A stretch of DNA of 64,000 nt from Motiliproteus sediminis (GTDB lineage Bacteria > Pseudomonadota > Gammaproteobacteria > Pseudomonadales > Balneatricaceae), in assembly GCF_017912535.1 (NCBI RefSeq), contig NZ_JAERQK010000001.1, positions 841,941 to 905,940 on the forward strand. The letters are read 5' to 3'. The notes under the pieces were generated by a model. It was not told where the DNA came from. It ran no database searches and saw only the letters and a list, made by a program, of their open reading frames with translations. Both the position numbers and the translations under genes were made by a program. Positions 20,360-30,736 of this stretch are shown here, in pieces (the first letter of the stretch is position 1; every line of letters starts with the position of its first letter).

Positions 20360-21592
20360 TTAGACGGTAATTCCGTCGATGTCGGCCACGGTATGAATAT
20401 CCTTGTCACCCCGGCCAGAGAGATTAACCAGCAGCACCTGATCGGGTGACATCTGCGGCGCCATCTTGATCGCGTGGGCGATGGCGTGCGCGGACTCCAG
20501 CGCCGGCATGATACCCTCGACGCGAGTCAGTCGCCGGAAGGCATCCAGCGCCTCGTCGTCATTGATGGCGACATATTCGGCACGGCCCGTATCCTTCAGC
20601 CACGCGTGCTCAGGGCCGACGCCGGGATAATCCAATCCAGCAGAGACCGAGTGCGTGCCGATGATCTGTCCGGCATCATCTTCCATCAGGTAAGTCCGGT
20701 TGCCGTGCAGCACGCCCGGGCGACCCTTGCACAGCGGCGCCGCGTGTTGACCGGTCTCGAGACCGTAGCCGCCGGCTTCAACGCCTACCATGCGAACATC
20801 TGCATCACCGATAAAGGGGTGGAACAGACCAATGGCATTGGACCCACCACCGACACAGGCCACCAGAGCATCCGGCAACTTACCCGTTTGCGCCAAGCAC
20901 TGCTGGCGCGCCTCACGTCCGATGACGCACTGGAAGTCGCGCACCATTTTCGGGTACGGGTGCGGACCGGCGACGGTACCGATAATGTAAAAAGTATTGT
21001 CCACGTTGGTGACCCAGTCCCGCATCGCCTCATTCAAGGCATCCTTGAGGGTGCGCGTACCCGACTGGACCGGCACCACCGTGGCGCCCAACAGCTTCAT
21101 GCGATAGACATTCAAGGCCTGACGACGCACGTCTTCAGCCCCCATGTACACGACACATTCCAAACCCAGACGGGCAGCGACGGTCGCACTTGCCACCCCA
21201 TGCTGGCCGGCTCCGGTTTCCGCAATCACACGCGGCTTACCCATAAACTTGGCCAACAGCGCCTGGCCGATGGTGTTGTTAACTTTGTGTGCGCCGGTAT
21301 GATTGAGATCTTCCCGCTTCAGGTAGATCTGCGCACCGCCTAGTTCGCGGCTCAGGCGCTCGGCATGATAAAGCGGAGACGGGCGGCCAACGTAGTGCGC
21401 CAGGTCTCGATCGAACTCCGCCTGAAACTCAGGATCCCGCCACATCTTTTCATACAGCGCCGCCAATTCATCCAGGGCGCCCATCAATGTTTCAGATGCG
21501 AACCGGCCACCGTAAGGGCCAAAGTGGCCGGTGGCGTCGGGGAGAGCCATAAGTTCATTCAGATCGACTGTTGTCGGCACAACACACCTCAT
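20360..21592 (-). CDS. trpB: tryptophan synthase beta chain
   Basis: A PLP enzyme that joins indole and serine. The PLP lysine is in [13 protein letters not shown], and [15 protein letters not shown] and the GVEAGGYG segment are typical. The length is 410 aa from ATG 21592. GTG 21580, four codons later, is an alternative with GAGG upstream of it, and a longer frame reaches 21628. All options overlap or abut the 3' end of trpF, so the genes are coupled. Confidence 0.95.
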   Translation of the reverse strand: MRCVVPTTVDLNELMALPDATGHFGPYGGRFASETLMGALDELAALYEKMWRDPEFQAEFDRDLAHYVGRPSPLYHAERLSRELGGAQIYLKREDLNHTGAHKVNNTIGQALLAKFMGKPRVIAETGAGQHGVASATVAARLGLECVVYMGAEDVRRQALNVYRMKLLGATVVPVQSGTRTLKDALNEAMRDWVTNVDNTFYIIGTVAGPHPYPKMVRDFQCVIGREARQQCLAQTGKLPDALVACVGGGSNAIGLFHPFIGDADVRMVGVEAGGYGLETGQHAAPLCKGRPGVLHGNRTYLMEDDAGQIIGTHSVSAGLDYPGVGPEHAWLKDTGRAEYVAINDDEALDAFRRLTRVEGIMPALESAHAIAHAIKMAPQMSPDQVLLVNLSGRGDKDIHTVADIDGITV

Positions 21593-22190
21593 CGAAAAAT
21601 TGTTGAAGTAACGCGTGATCTTTAACACCTTTGTGCGCTTCCACCCCGCCGCTCACGTCAACGGCATAGGGGCGCACCTGCGCGATGGCCTGACCCACAT
21701 TAGCGGGCGACAAGCCGCCGGCCAGAATGATATCAGGAGCCATAGACGGCGATATCAGGCTCCAATCGAACGCCTCACCGGTTCCTCCCGGCACGCCCGG
21801 GCGATAGGCATCCAGCAGCACTCCCTTTGCCGATTCGAAGCGGCGCAGTTCAGTCGCAAGATCGGTCTCGGGGCGCACCCGTATCGCCTTGATGTAGGGT
21901 CGACCAAACTGTTGACAAAACTCCTCTGTTTCATCGCCATGAAACTGCAACAGGTCCGGTTTCACCTTGGCCAACACCTCCTCAACCAGAGAGGGGTCGG
22001 GATTGACAAACAGCGCGGTGACAGTGACAAAGGGCGACACATCCGCAAGCGCAGATACCGCCTGCTCAGGCGTCACCGCACGAGGGCTGGGAGCATAAAA
22101 AACCAATCCCAACGCGTCGGCACCGGCGGCCACCGCTGCACGAGCATCTTCGGCGCGGGTAATCCCGCATATTTTCACTCGGGTTCTCAC
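21555..22190 (-). CDS. trpF: phosphoribosylanthranilate isomerase
   Basis: A 211-aa TIM barrel of tryptophan synthesis. The start [12 protein letters not shown] (a GTG codon) carries the catalytic Cys, and the Asp in [14 protein letters not shown] is conserved. It overlaps trpB and is followed by trpB-trpA. It lies 53 bp after truA, with no visible terminator between them. Confidence 0.96.
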   Translation of the reverse strand: MRTRVKICGITRAEDARAAVAAGADALGLVFYAPSPRAVTPEQAVSALADVSPFVTVTALFVNPDPSLVEEVLAKVKPDLLQFHGDETEEFCQQFGRPYIKAIRVRPETDLATELRRFESAKGVLLDAYRPGVPGGTGEAFDWSLISPSMAPDIILAGGLSPANVGQAIAQVRPYAVDVSGGVEAHKGVKDHALLQQFFDEVCCADNSRSE

Positions 22191-22243
22191 CGTGAGAGGA
22201 CTCGGAACAAAAAGCGAATCTTATCAGATGGACGCACGCATGG

Positions 22244-23080
22244 TTAGTCGAACTGGGGCAAAAATACCGGCCCCAGTTGCGATGGCGGCAAGCCATAGCG
22301 CTCCGGATAGCGGGCATCGATGAAGTAAAGACCAAAAGGGGGAGCCGTCACTCCGCCGAGACGCCGGTCGCGCCCCTCAAGCACCTCTCTGGCCCAGCAA
22401 GGCTCCGCTTCGCCGGCGCCTATTTTCATCAACACCCCAGCTATATTGCGGATCATATGATGGAGGAACGCATTGGCTGTCACGTCGATAACCACCAGCG
22501 CACCATGACGACTGACTGTCAGCCGACGCAAATCCCGCACCGGGCTATGGGCCTGACAGGCTACCGCCCGATAAGCACTAAAGTCATGCTCGCCAACCAG
22601 GTAGTTCCCAGCTTCCTGCATGCGCGCCTCATCAAGCGGCTTGAAGGTCCAGGTAAGCTGCCGCGCCAGCAACGCCGGCATTACATCCGCGTTATAAATA
22701 ACATAACGATAGCGCCGCTCCAGGGCCCCAAATCGGGCATGAAAAGCCTGATCTACCGGACGCGCCCAACGGATACTGATATCACGAGGCAACTGCGTAT
22801 TGCCGCCGCGCACCCAGGCACGCTCCGGGCGTTCAGCATGAGTATCGATATGCACCACCTGATACGTTGCATGCACACCGGTGTCAGTACGCCCAGCACA
22901 GACCACCTTGACCGTCTCATTGGCAATCTGCCCCAGAGCTCGCTCTACTTCAGCCTGAACACTGGGAACACCATCAGCCTGACACTGCCAACCGTGATAG
23001 CGACTGCCATCATACTCAACCCCGAAGGCATAACGAAAAAGAGGCCGGGAACCGGCCTCTTGATTAACTTCCTCGACCAT
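22244..23080 (-). CDS. truA: tRNA pseudouridine(38-40) synthase
   Basis: A 278-aa enzyme that modifies U38-U40 in the tRNA anticodon arm. The catalytic Asp is in CAGRTDTGVHATYQVVH, and the family N-terminus YAFGVEYDGSRYHGWQ is present. The only start codon before this conserved part is ATG 23080, which overlaps the fimV stop as TAATG, so translation should be coupled to fimV. Codons 7-16 contain a strong intrinsic terminator hairpin (see that entry), which is unusual. fimV-truA linkage is known in Pseudomonas. Confidence 0.95.
   Translation of the reverse strand: MVEEVNQEAGSRPLFRYAFGVEYDGSRYHGWQCQADGVPSVQAEVERALGQIANETVKVVCAGRTDTGVHATYQVVHIDTHAERPERAWVRGGNTQLPRDISIRWARPVDQAFHARFGALERRYRYVIYNADVMPALLARQLTWTFKPLDEARMQEAGNYLVGEHDFSAYRAVACQAHSPVRDLRRLTVSRHGALVVIDVTANAFLHHMIRNIAGVLMKIGAGEAEPCWAREVLEGRDRRLGGVTAPPFGLYFIDARYPERYGLPPSQLGPVFLPQFD
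23036..23060 (-). terminator. intrinsic terminator embedded in the 5' end of truA
   Basis: On the minus strand a perfect 9-bp stem (AGAGGCCGG/CCGGCCTCT) closes a 3-base TTC loop and is followed by TTTT. It has all the marks of a Rho-independent terminator for the fimV transcript. It lies 20-45 bases after the fimV stop, entirely within truA codons 7-16. Transcription of truA, and perhaps trpFBA, past this point may depend on ribosomes unfolding the hairpin. Confidence 0.85.
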
Positions 23081-23463
23081 TAACTTTTCAGACTATCCAA
23101 CAACTGTTGCGCTTCCTTAACCTGATCATCGTTACCTTCCTTGATAACCTCGGCGAGGATATCTGCCGCCCCTTCACTGTCATCCATATCGACATAGGCC
23201 CGCGCCAGATCCAACTTGGTACCAACCTCATCAGCATCCTCAAGATAATCCAACGCCTCATCGGCACCACTTTCCTCCAGCGCCAGGTCATTACCTTCTT
23301 GCTCCAGCATCAGATTGAGCTCAGCCTCCAGATCCTCGTCATCGGCGGCATCGAGATTATCTTCCAGCACCAGACCACTGACACCAGAGGCCTCGGACTT
23401 GGCGGAAGCTTCCGTCGGAACAGCCTCATCGTCTTCCAGAGATAGTCCGCCGTCTATTTCAGC

Positions 23464-24143
23464 GGCCAATGCATCCAGATCAGCTTCGGCGTCATCACTC
23501 TCGGGGAGACCATCGAGCAGCGAGTCCAGCACCTCGTTGCTCTCTTCCACCTGGGGCTCTTCAACTTCAGGCTCCGGTTTCGCTTCCGGCTCTGCCACCT
23601 CTTCTTCCAGCAACAACTCACCGACCGTCAGATCCTCATCCTCGTCGGAGGGCACAGGCTCTTCAGGCTCTTCAGGCACCTCATCCGCCAGTTCCGATGC
23701 TTCGCCGTCGTCATCCATCTCAAGATCAATCGCGGACACAGCCCCCAGATCGATCTCGTCAGCGCCGGTAGGCTCATCGTCGCCATCCCCTTCAGCCAAC
23801 AGCGCATCCAGCGCATCGTCAGTTTCGACCTCTTCCTCATCGGTCAGCGGCTCAACGGTCTCGATGTTCAGCGACTCAAGATCATCCTCACCATCGACCG
23901 TCATCGCCTCATTGGCTCCGGACTGTTCAGACTCTTCCTGCCCATCTTCTGCCAGCAAGGCATCCAGATCACTATCATCGAAAGCATCGTCCGCCGAGGC
24001 CTCTTCAGCAGCGTCCTCAACCGGCAGATCCAGATCATTACCCGCCAAAAGTGCATCAAGATCATCTTCCAGCTCATCCGCCGAGCTCGCCTCAGACGTT
24101 TCAGCAGCGGAGGAATCATCACCCGCCAGAATCGCTTCCAGCT
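23464..24143 (-). repeat. fimV: degenerate LDALLA repeats in the FimV acidic region
   Basis: A short motif recurs at irregular spacing in the Asp/Glu-rich cytoplasmic part: ELEAILAGDD, DLDALLAGND, DLDALLAEDG, ALDALLAEGD, then the weaker EVLDSLLDGL and DLDALAAEID. Each is a hydrophobic helix turn within an acidic, probably disordered chain. HubP-type proteins of this family also carry repeats in this region. Confidence 0.7.
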
Positions 24144-25601
24144 CATCGTCTAGGTCATCAGCCGCAGAGGCTTCTGACGGGGCCTCATCCGTCGCACTAT
24201 CACCGAGCACAAAATCGAGATCATCCAAGGCATCAGCTTCAGCCGCTTCGGCATCACCCTGCTCTTCGTCGGTCGCCGCGTCATCAACCGCCAGGTCATA
24301 ATCCTCATCACTCAGGAGCGACTCGGAAAACTCGTCCAGATCCAGATCATCAACCACCGGCTCGTCGATCTTGAGATCCATATCCAGATCATCACTATCA
24401 TCCAGGCCTGCGAACTCGTTGACATCCTCATCACTGACCGCATTGAAAGGATCGTTGGGATCCTCTTCCACCGGCAGCGCCTCTTCGTCAACCTCGGCTA
24501 GCTCATTGACTGCCGCGGCTGCAGCCACAGCGGCAACACCAGCCTCCGCGACCTTGGGAGAGGTCGCCTCTTCAGCATCCAGCGCAGCCATGGCTTCCTG
24601 CACAGCCGCTTCCTCGGCCGCCTCATCACTCTTGCGCTTGCGCAGGAACCAGAACAAACCACCCAGCAATGCAAGCAAACCAGCGCCTATGCCTCCAAGC
24701 GCAGCGGGAGACTGCATCAGGCTATCGACCAAGCTGCGCTCGGGCGCGGCAGGTGCCGGCGCGGGTGCAGCTTGCGCCGGCGTCTGGGCTGCACGATTCT
24801 GCAGCTCAGCCAACTGCTGGTCTTTCAGCTCAATCAGCCGTTGCATCGCAGCCATCTGCTCACTGATCTGCTCCAGACGCTGGAACATTTCCGCGTTATC
24901 ACGCTCGACCTTATCCAGGCCTTCGAGGGTAACTACCAACTGCTCTTCAAGTTCACGATTCTTGGCCACGAGCTCCTGCTCGACAGCACTGGACTGCTCA
25001 GCGTCGGAGGTATCGGAGCTGACCTTCGCTGGCACCTCAGCAGCTTCTTCTTCAACCGGCGCTTTGCTGACTATTCGCAGCTGAGAGTCACCGGAACTGG
25101 CTGCCGCGCCATCACTGGCTGCGTTTCCGGCATCCAGCTGCTCGGTTTTAGGCGCGGCATCAGGCTTTCCCGTATCACTACCACCTCGCCAAGCGCTGTT
25201 CTGGCGCTGTACTTCGGTGACCGGATTCTGCAGCGCCATGGCGTCGATATCGCCTTGGGTCGGAATATCCAGCACCACGCCAGATCGCAGCTTGTTGATG
25301 TTGTTATCGATAAATGCACCGGGGTTGGCGCGCTGTATAGCCAGCATCATCTGCTGTGGAGAGACTGAGCGGCTAGGACGGGTTTTGAGCGCTATCTGCC
25401 ACAGGGTGTCATCATTGCCCACAGCGTACTGCCCTTCGGCGGCGGGCATCATGCGCGGTGCTGGCGTGACCGGCGCGGGCTGCATCAACTGCGGCGCCAC
25501 GGTCATCACTTTCTGCGGCTGACGCGCTGTGGTCATCGGTACTGAGGGTGTTGCGCGGGGTGCCAGATCTTCTGCGCTGAACACAGGAGGATCCAACAAC
25601 A

Positions 25602-25607
25602 AGGGTA
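25602..25607 (-). other. single-base deletion site in fimV
   Basis: The minus strand reads GAG TAC CC TTG TTG TTG GAT. FimV proteins usually read E-Y-(T)-L-L-L-D-P-P here, which needs one more base between TAC and CCTTG. The break falls at a CCC run. Everything on both sides keeps strong FimV coding character. Confidence 0.8.
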
Positions 25608-25970
25608 CTCTTTAACCAAACGACCGGTAGGCCAATTCACCTCCACCAGAAAATTCAGAAAAGGCTCACGTATCGGTTCGCGGGTTTTCAGGATCAGACG
25701 CCCGTTACCGGAACTCAGATCCAGTTCAAAACGCAAATCAGAGAGGATCGCGGTCGGCTTAACTCCCGCTAGATAAAACTCATCCGCTTCCGCCAAACCG
25801 GCAACAATCTGTGAAGAGGTCAGATCCCGAATCTGCAGCAGATCGATTTCCGCGTTCAGAGGCTGGTTCAACGCCGAATGAACCGTCACCTCCCCCAGAC
25901 CCAACGCCTTTACCTGTGCCGCACTTAACGCACTCAATGCAGCCAGGCCGACCGCGACTTTACGCAACAT

Positions 25971-26189
25971 ACACTCTTCCTTTTGATCGTTTCCGATACA
26001 CGGATCCAAGTTCCTGTTCGGATATCGGGGCAAACACAGAAAACTTGAACGTCCCCGAATTAAATACAACGAGCCAATATGGGGTCAAAGTATTATTTAA
26101 TCATAGGTTTTAATCAACAATACCGCTCATCAAGCCCCAATTCTTCGAAATGAATGACGACTCAGGTCAATATTCGAATGATGACGATA
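25971..26189 (-). promoter_or_regulatory. fimV upstream region, AT-rich
   Basis: About 220 bp between the asd terminator and the fimV start with no open frame worth calling. It is clearly richer in A+T than the flanking genes and should hold the fimV promoter. I could not assign -35/-10 boxes with confidence. Confidence 0.4.
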
Positions 26190-26222
26190 AAAAAATGGCC
26201 GACTATGAAGCCGGCCATTTTT
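26190..26222 (-). terminator. intrinsic terminator after asd (bidirectional in form)
   Basis: A perfect 10-bp stem (AAAAATGGCC/GGCCATTTTT, extended by one G-C pair) closes a loop of about 10 bases. A T-run follows on both strands. It lies 18 bp beyond the asd stop and upstream of the fimV promoter region, so it separates the asd transcript from fimV. Confidence 0.85.
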
Positions 26223-26239
26223 ACTAATTCCCCCTGAAC

Positions 26240-27349
26240 TTAACCTTCCAGCAGGATCCGCAGCATGCGCCGTAGTGGCTCAGCCGCACCCCACAATAGC
26301 TGGTCGCCCACCGAGAAGGCGTTGAGGTACTCAGGACCCATATTCAGCTTGCGCAGACGCCCTACCGGCACCGTCAAAGTTCCGGTGGTAGCCGCCGGAG
26401 TCAGCTCACGCATGGTGATATCACGTTCGTTGGGAACCACTTTAACCCAATCATTATGCTCCGCCAGCATAGCCTCGATATCAGACAGCGGCACATCGCG
26501 CTTCAGCTTGATGGTGAACGCTTGGCTGTGGCAACGCATGGCACCGATACGGACACAAGTACCATCAACCGGGATCAGATTACCGCTTCGCGCCAGAATC
26601 TTGTTGGTTTCAGCCTGCCCTTTCCACTCTTCACGGCTCTGGCCGTTCTCAAGTTGGGTATCGATCCAGGGGATCAAACTGCCCGCCAACGGCACGCCAA
26701 AATTATCGGTACTCAGCGCATCGCTACGGATAGCCGCAGCCACATCGCGGTCGATGTCCAGGATAGCCGCCGCCGGATCTGCCAGTTGATCGGCAACGGA
26801 CGCATGGATCTGCCCCATCTGGCTGACCAGTTCACGCATATGCTTGGCACCGCCACCGGAAGCCGCCTGATAGGTCTGTGAAGACAGCCACTCGATCAGA
26901 TCGGCTTTGAACAGACCACCCAGCGCCATCAGCATCAGGCTCACGGTGCAGTTACCGCCAACAAAGGTCTTCACGCCCTTGTCGAGACCCTGGCGAATCA
27001 CCTCGCCGTTGACCGGATCCAGCACGATGATGCTGTCATCAGCCATCCGTAGCGACGACGCCGCGTCGATCCAGTAACCCTGCCAGCCACTTTTGCGCAG
27101 ACCCGGGTATACCGCCTTGGTGTAATCCCCCCCCTGACAGGAGATGACCACATCCATCGCCGCCAGCTCGTCAATATTGTGCGCGTCTTTCAAGGTTGTG
27201 GTTTCTTTACCAATCGCCGGCCCCTGTTGGCCAACCTGTGAAGTGGTAAAGAACACGGGCTCGATCTGATCAAAATCCCGCTCGTCCATCATTCGCTGCA
27301 TCAGCACGGAACCCACCATGCCTCTCCAGCCTACAAAACCTACGCGCAT
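26240..27349 (-). CDS. asd: aspartate-semialdehyde dehydrogenase
   Basis: A 369-aa enzyme from ATG 27349, which has AAGGTGA upstream; a longer frame reaches 27379. It reduces aspartyl phosphate to the semialdehyde for lysine, threonine, methionine and diaminopimelate. The NADP motif [13 protein letters not shown] is at the start. The catalytic Cys is in [17 protein letters not shown], the form of the gammaproteobacterial Asd. The leuB-asd-fimV order is common in pseudomonads. Confidence 0.97.
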   Translation of the reverse strand: MRVGFVGWRGMVGSVLMQRMMDERDFDQIEPVFFTTSQVGQQGPAIGKETTTLKDAHNIDELAAMDVVISCQGGDYTKAVYPGLRKSGWQGYWIDAASSLRMADDSIIVLDPVNGEVIRQGLDKGVKTFVGGNCTVSLMLMALGGLFKADLIEWLSSQTYQAASGGGAKHMRELVSQMGQIHASVADQLADPAAAILDIDRDVAAAIRSDALSTDNFGVPLAGSLIPWIDTQLENGQSREEWKGQAETNKILARSGNLIPVDGTCVRIGAMRCHSQAFTIKLKRDVPLSDIEAMLAEHNDWVKVVPNERDITMRELTPAATTGTLTVPVGRLRKLNMGPEYLNAFSVGDQLLWGAAEPLRRMLRILLEG

Positions 27350-27377
27350 CTCGAATTCACCTTTAAATTGAAAGTGC

Positions 27378-27404
27378 AAAAAACGGGCTATCAGAACCGC
27401 CCGT
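27378..27404 (-). terminator. intrinsic terminator after leuB
   Basis: On the minus strand ACGGGC and GCCCGT pair around a 10-base loop and are followed by a run of six T (counting the stem base). It lies 20-45 bp beyond the leuB stop, in the 75-bp gap to asd, and would end the leuCDB transcript. Confidence 0.75.
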
Positions 27405-27424
27405 GCATTGACGTCTACAGCTTA

Positions 27425-28504
27425 TCAAGCCTGCAGCGCCGCGACTACCGCATCACCCATCTCTTTGGTCGATACCTTACACATCCCCTCGGAATAGATA
27501 TCCGCAGTCCGTAGCCCTTGATCCAGCACCCTGCTGACTGCCTGCTCAATCTTGTCCGCCGCTGCAGTATGACCGAGTGAGTAGCGCAACATCATCGCCG
27601 CCGACAGAATGGTTGCCAGCGGATTGGCGACCCCCTGGCCGGCGATATCCGGTGCTGAACCATGACAGGGCTCGTACATTCCCTTGCCGTTGGCATCCAA
27701 CGAGGCTGACGGCAGCATGCCGATGGAGCCGGTCAGCATCGCGGCCGCATCGGAGAGGATGTCACCGAACATATTGCCGGTGACGATCACGTCGAACTGT
27801 TTGGGCGCGCGCACCAGCTGCATCGCCGCGTTGTCGACATACATATGGCTGAGCTCCACATCCGGATACTCCTTGGCCACCTCTTCGACCACCTCGCGCC
27901 ACAGCACGGTTACTTCCAGCACGTTAGCCTTGTCCACCGAGCAGACCTTCTTGCCCCGCTTGCGCGCTGACTCGAACGCCACCCGAGCGATCCGCTTGAT
28001 CTCGGACTCGGAATAAACGTAGGTGTTGTAACCCTGACGCTCACCGTTTTCTAGAGTGCGCACACCGCGCGGCTGACCGAAGTAGATACCACCGGTCAGT
28101 TCGCGCACGATCAGAATATCGAGACCCGCCACCACCTCGGGTTTGAGGGTCGACGCTTCCGCCAACTGCGGGTAGAGGATCGCCGGGCGCAGGTTACCGA
28201 ACAGATCCAGCTGCGAACGAATACCCAACAGACCTTTTTCCGGGCGGATCGAGCTATCCAGTGCATCCCATTTGGGGCCACCCACGGCGCCGAGCAGAAT
28301 CGCATCAGCGGCTTTGGCCTGCGCCAGCGTTTCGTCCGGTAAGGGCACGCCGGTGGCATCGATGGCGGAACCACCCAGCAGCGCTTCGTTGAGGCTGTAA
28401 TCGAGACCGTCCTGCTCACGCACCACCTCCAGCACACGCACCGCCTCGGCGACAATTTCAGGACCGATACCGTCACCCGGCAACACGAGAATTGATTGAG
28501 TCAT
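27425..28504 (-). CDS. leuB: 3-isopropylmalate dehydrogenase
   Basis: A 359-aa NAD-dependent enzyme of leucine synthesis. The start is ATG 28504 (AAAGGAAAA upstream); the frame extends to 28522 without support. Family motifs include [16 protein letters not shown], the substrate-binding [13 protein letters not shown], and [25 protein letters not shown]. It follows leuD by 18 bp. Confidence 0.97.
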   Translation of the reverse strand: MTQSILVLPGDGIGPEIVAEAVRVLEVVREQDGLDYSLNEALLGGSAIDATGVPLPDETLAQAKAADAILLGAVGGPKWDALDSSIRPEKGLLGIRSQLDLFGNLRPAILYPQLAEASTLKPEVVAGLDILIVRELTGGIYFGQPRGVRTLENGERQGYNTYVYSESEIKRIARVAFESARKRGKKVCSVDKANVLEVTVLWREVVEEVAKEYPDVELSHMYVDNAAMQLVRAPKQFDVIVTGNMFGDILSDAAAMLTGSIGMLPSASLDANGKGMYEPCHGSAPDIAGQGVANPLATILSAAMMLRYSLGHTAAADKIEQAVSRVLDQGLRTADIYSEGMCKVSTKEMGDAVVAALQA

Positions 28505-28522
28505 CTGTTTTTTCCTTTGCAA

Positions 28523-29170
28523 TCAGTGAGCGGCCGGGAACAGCCAGGGAGTCACGGCGGCACGACGCTGCTCATAGGTTTTGATATCGTCAGCGTGCTG
28601 CAGTGTCAGGCCGATATCATCCAGCCCGTTGAGCAGACAGTGGCGACGAAAATCGTCGACACTGAACTCGAAGCGATCCCCCGCGGGAGTCACCACCACC
28701 CGCTTCTCCAGATCGATAGCCAGCTGATAGCCTTCGGATGCTGCCACCTCGCGGAAGAGCTGATCGACGACGGTCTCGTCCAGCACAATTGGTAGCAGAC
28801 CGTTCTTAAAGCAGTTATTAAAGAAAATTTCGGCAAAACTGGGCGCAATCACCACTCGGATACCAAAATCATCCAGCGCCCAGGGAGCGTGCTCACGACT
28901 GGACCCACAACCAAAGTTTTCCCGCGCCAACAGTACGGACGCGCCCTCATAACGCGCTTGGTTAAGCACAAAATCGGGATTCTTGGGCCGCTGACTGCAA
29001 TCCTGATCCGGTTGCCCTTCATCCAGATAGCGCAGTTCATCGAACAGGTTGGGGCCGAATCCCGTCCGTTTGATCGACTTCAGAAACTGCTTCGGAATGA
29101 TCATGTCTGTATCGACGTTAGCGCGGTCCAGCGGAGCGACGATGCCTTGGTGTTGTTCAAATTTACGCAT
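28523..29170 (-). CDS. leuD: 3-isopropylmalate dehydratase small subunit
   Basis: A 215-aa swivel-domain subunit. The conserved loop [15 protein letters not shown] and the N-terminal [17 protein letters not shown] are present. It pairs with LeuC to isomerise 2-isopropylmalate to 3-isopropylmalate. ATG 29170 has a good GGAG upstream, and leuC ends 11 bp before it. Confidence 0.97.
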   Translation of the reverse strand: MRKFEQHQGIVAPLDRANVDTDMIIPKQFLKSIKRTGFGPNLFDELRYLDEGQPDQDCSQRPKNPDFVLNQARYEGASVLLARENFGCGSSREHAPWALDDFGIRVVIAPSFAEIFFNNCFKNGLLPIVLDETVVDQLFREVAASEGYQLAIDLEKRVVVTPAGDRFEFSVDDFRRHCLLNGLDDIGLTLQHADDIKTYEQRRAAVTPWLFPAAH

Positions 29171-29181
29171 GCGGTTTCTCC

Positions 29182-30609
29182 TCAGGACGCCATCAGTTCG
29201 CGCACATCAACAAAGTGGCCGGCAATTGCTGCTGCCGCGGCCATACCCGGACTCACTAGGTGGGTTCGGCCGCCAAACCCTTGCCGGCCTTCGAAGTTGC
29301 GATTAGAGGTCGATGCACAGTGCTCACCGCTACCCAGCTTGTCGGCATTCATCGCCAGACACATGGAGCAGCCGGGCTCGCGCCATTCCAGGCCGGCTTC
29401 AATAAACACCTTATCAAGACCTTCCGCTTCCGCCTGCTGTTTGACCAAACCCGACCCCGGCACCACCAAGGCCTGCTTGAGGCTCGCAGCCACTTTGCGG
29501 CCTTTGACCACCGCAGCTGCTTCGCGCAGATCCTCAATACGCGAGTTAGTACAGGAACCGATAAAAACCCGATCCAGCTGAATCGAGGTGATCGGCTGAT
29601 TGGCACTCAATCCCATATACTGCAACGCACGCTCTATCCCCTGACGCCTGACCGGGTCGGCCTCTTGAGCCGGGTCTGGAACAGAGGCATCCACCGGCAG
29701 CACCATCTCCGGCGACGTACCCCAGGTCACCTGCGGCTTGATCGCAGCGCCGTCAACCACCACCACCCGCTCAAACTCGGCATCATCGTCGCTATGCAGG
29801 GTTTTCCAGTACGCTACCGCCTGCTCCCACTGTTCGCCCTGAGGGGCAAAGGGGCGCCCCTTGACGTAGTCGATAGTGATCTGGTCCACCGCCACCATGC
29901 CCGCGCGCGCGCCGGCCTCAATCGCCATGTTACAGATGGTCATGCGACCCTCCATCGACAGCGAACGGATCGCTTCGCCACCAAACTCCACGGCGTAGCC
30001 AGTGCCACCGGCGGTGCCGATCTCGCCAATCACCGCCAGCACCACATCCTTGCCGGTCACGCCAGGCGCCAGTTGGCCATCCACGCGCACCAGCATATTT
30101 TTCATTTTCTTGGTCACCAGGCACTGCGTCGCCAGCACGTGCTCAACTTCGGAGGTGCCGATACCGTGCGCCAACGCGCCAAAAGCGCCGTGAGTCGAGG
30201 TGTGAGAATCGCCGCACACCAGCGTCATACCGGGGAGCGTGGCTCCCTGTTCCGGCCCGACCACGTGAACAATTCCCTGACGGATATCTTTCATCTTGAA
30301 TTCGGTAATCCCGAACTCATCACAGTTGTCGTCCAGGGTTTGCACCTGGATTTTTGAGATCGGATCTTCGATCCCCTCAACCCCGATTTCCCGTTCGGTC
30401 CTGGTGGTCGGCACGTTATGATCCGGAGTAGCCAGATTGGCATCCAGTCGCCAGGGCTTGCGCCCGGCCAGGCGCAAGCCTTCAAACGCCTGCGGCGAAG
30501 TCACTTCGTGCAGCAACTGACGGTCGATATAGATCAGCGAACTACCATCATCCTGCTGACGCACCAGATGGGCGTCCCAGAGCTTGTCATACAGAGTTTT
30601 GCCTGACAT
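29182..30609 (-). CDS. leuC: 3-isopropylmalate dehydratase large subunit
   Basis: A 475-aa aconitase-family subunit carrying the [4Fe-4S] cluster. The cluster ligands are seen in [14 protein letters not shown] and in [11 protein letters not shown]. The start [12 protein letters not shown] and [31 protein letters not shown] are typical. It is the first gene of leuCDB, divergent from a LysR-type regulator. Confidence 0.97.
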   Translation of the reverse strand: MSGKTLYDKLWDAHLVRQQDDGSSLIYIDRQLLHEVTSPQAFEGLRLAGRKPWRLDANLATPDHNVPTTRTEREIGVEGIEDPISKIQVQTLDDNCDEFGITEFKMKDIRQGIVHVVGPEQGATLPGMTLVCGDSHTSTHGAFGALAHGIGTSEVEHVLATQCLVTKKMKNMLVRVDGQLAPGVTGKDVVLAVIGEIGTAGGTGYAVEFGGEAIRSLSMEGRMTICNMAIEAGARAGMVAVDQITIDYVKGRPFAPQGEQWEQAVAYWKTLHSDDDAEFERVVVVDGAAIKPQVTWGTSPEMVLPVDASVPDPAQEADPVRRQGIERALQYMGLSANQPITSIQLDRVFIGSCTNSRIEDLREAAAVVKGRKVAASLKQALVVPGSGLVKQQAEAEGLDKVFIEAGLEWREPGCSMCLAMNADKLGSGEHCASTSNRNFEGRQGFGGRTHLVSPGMAAAAAIAGHFVDVRELMAS

Positions 30610-30634
30610 GCGCCTTACTCTCCTCTCTGTTTTA

Positions 30635-30708
30635 GGGGCTGCGCCCCGGCCTTGATGTTGACGATGCTACTGTCGCCCATAAAATAAAACAAATTCATTT
30701 TTTTTATG
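30635..30708. promoter_or_regulatory. leuC / lysR divergent control region
   Basis: The 127-bp gap between the two starts holds a GGGGC-TGC-GCCCC hairpin at 30635-30647, in the leuC leader. An AT-rich imperfect dyad lies at 30678-30708 (CATAAAATAAA paired with TTTTTTTTATG). The dyad has the position and near-palindromic form of a LysR-type operator for the divergent regulator. No promoter boxes were assigned. Confidence 0.5.
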
Positions 30709-30736
30709 TTTTTGATTCCAGATAGGAATACAAAAT

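Larger units (their letters stand above)
23080..25970 (-). pseudogene. fimV: FimV/HubP polar pilus-assembly protein, split by a frameshift
   Basis: Two frames together make one FimV of about 960 aa, close to the usual size. The first frame starts at ATG 25970 (AAGGAAGAG upstream). It has a signal peptide and the FimV N-terminal domain (LGLGEVTVHSALNQPLNAEIDLL to FLNFLVEVNWPTGRLVKEY), and then runs out of frame. The second frame begins at TTG 25602 (LLLDPPVF). It continues through a LysM-like domain, a coiled coil, a membrane helix (GGIGAGLLALLGGLFWFLRKRK), a very acidic repeat region and the C-terminal TPR-like FimV domain (EVGTKLDLARAYVDMDDSEGAADIL). One base is missing at the join. FimV organises cell poles and type IV pilus or twitching functions. 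The defect may be real or a sequencing error. Confidence 0.88.

Noticed and set aside
20474..21343. A 289-codon open frame antisense to trpB
   Set aside because: It lies fully inside trpB and has no family-like sequence or ribosome site.
23464..24143. The acidic fimV repeats as a DNA tandem repeat or CRISPR-like array
   Set aside because: Spacing is irregular and the identity is at protein level only; it is a coding repeat.
23315..25084. Long Ser-rich open frames on the plus strand opposite fimV
   Set aside because: They mirror the Asp/Glu/Ala-rich codons of fimV. They have no start signals and the translation is low-complexity.
29260..30357. A 365-codon open frame antisense to leuC
   Set aside because: It is a shadow of a high-confidence leuC. 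Its His/Arg-rich translation looks like noise.
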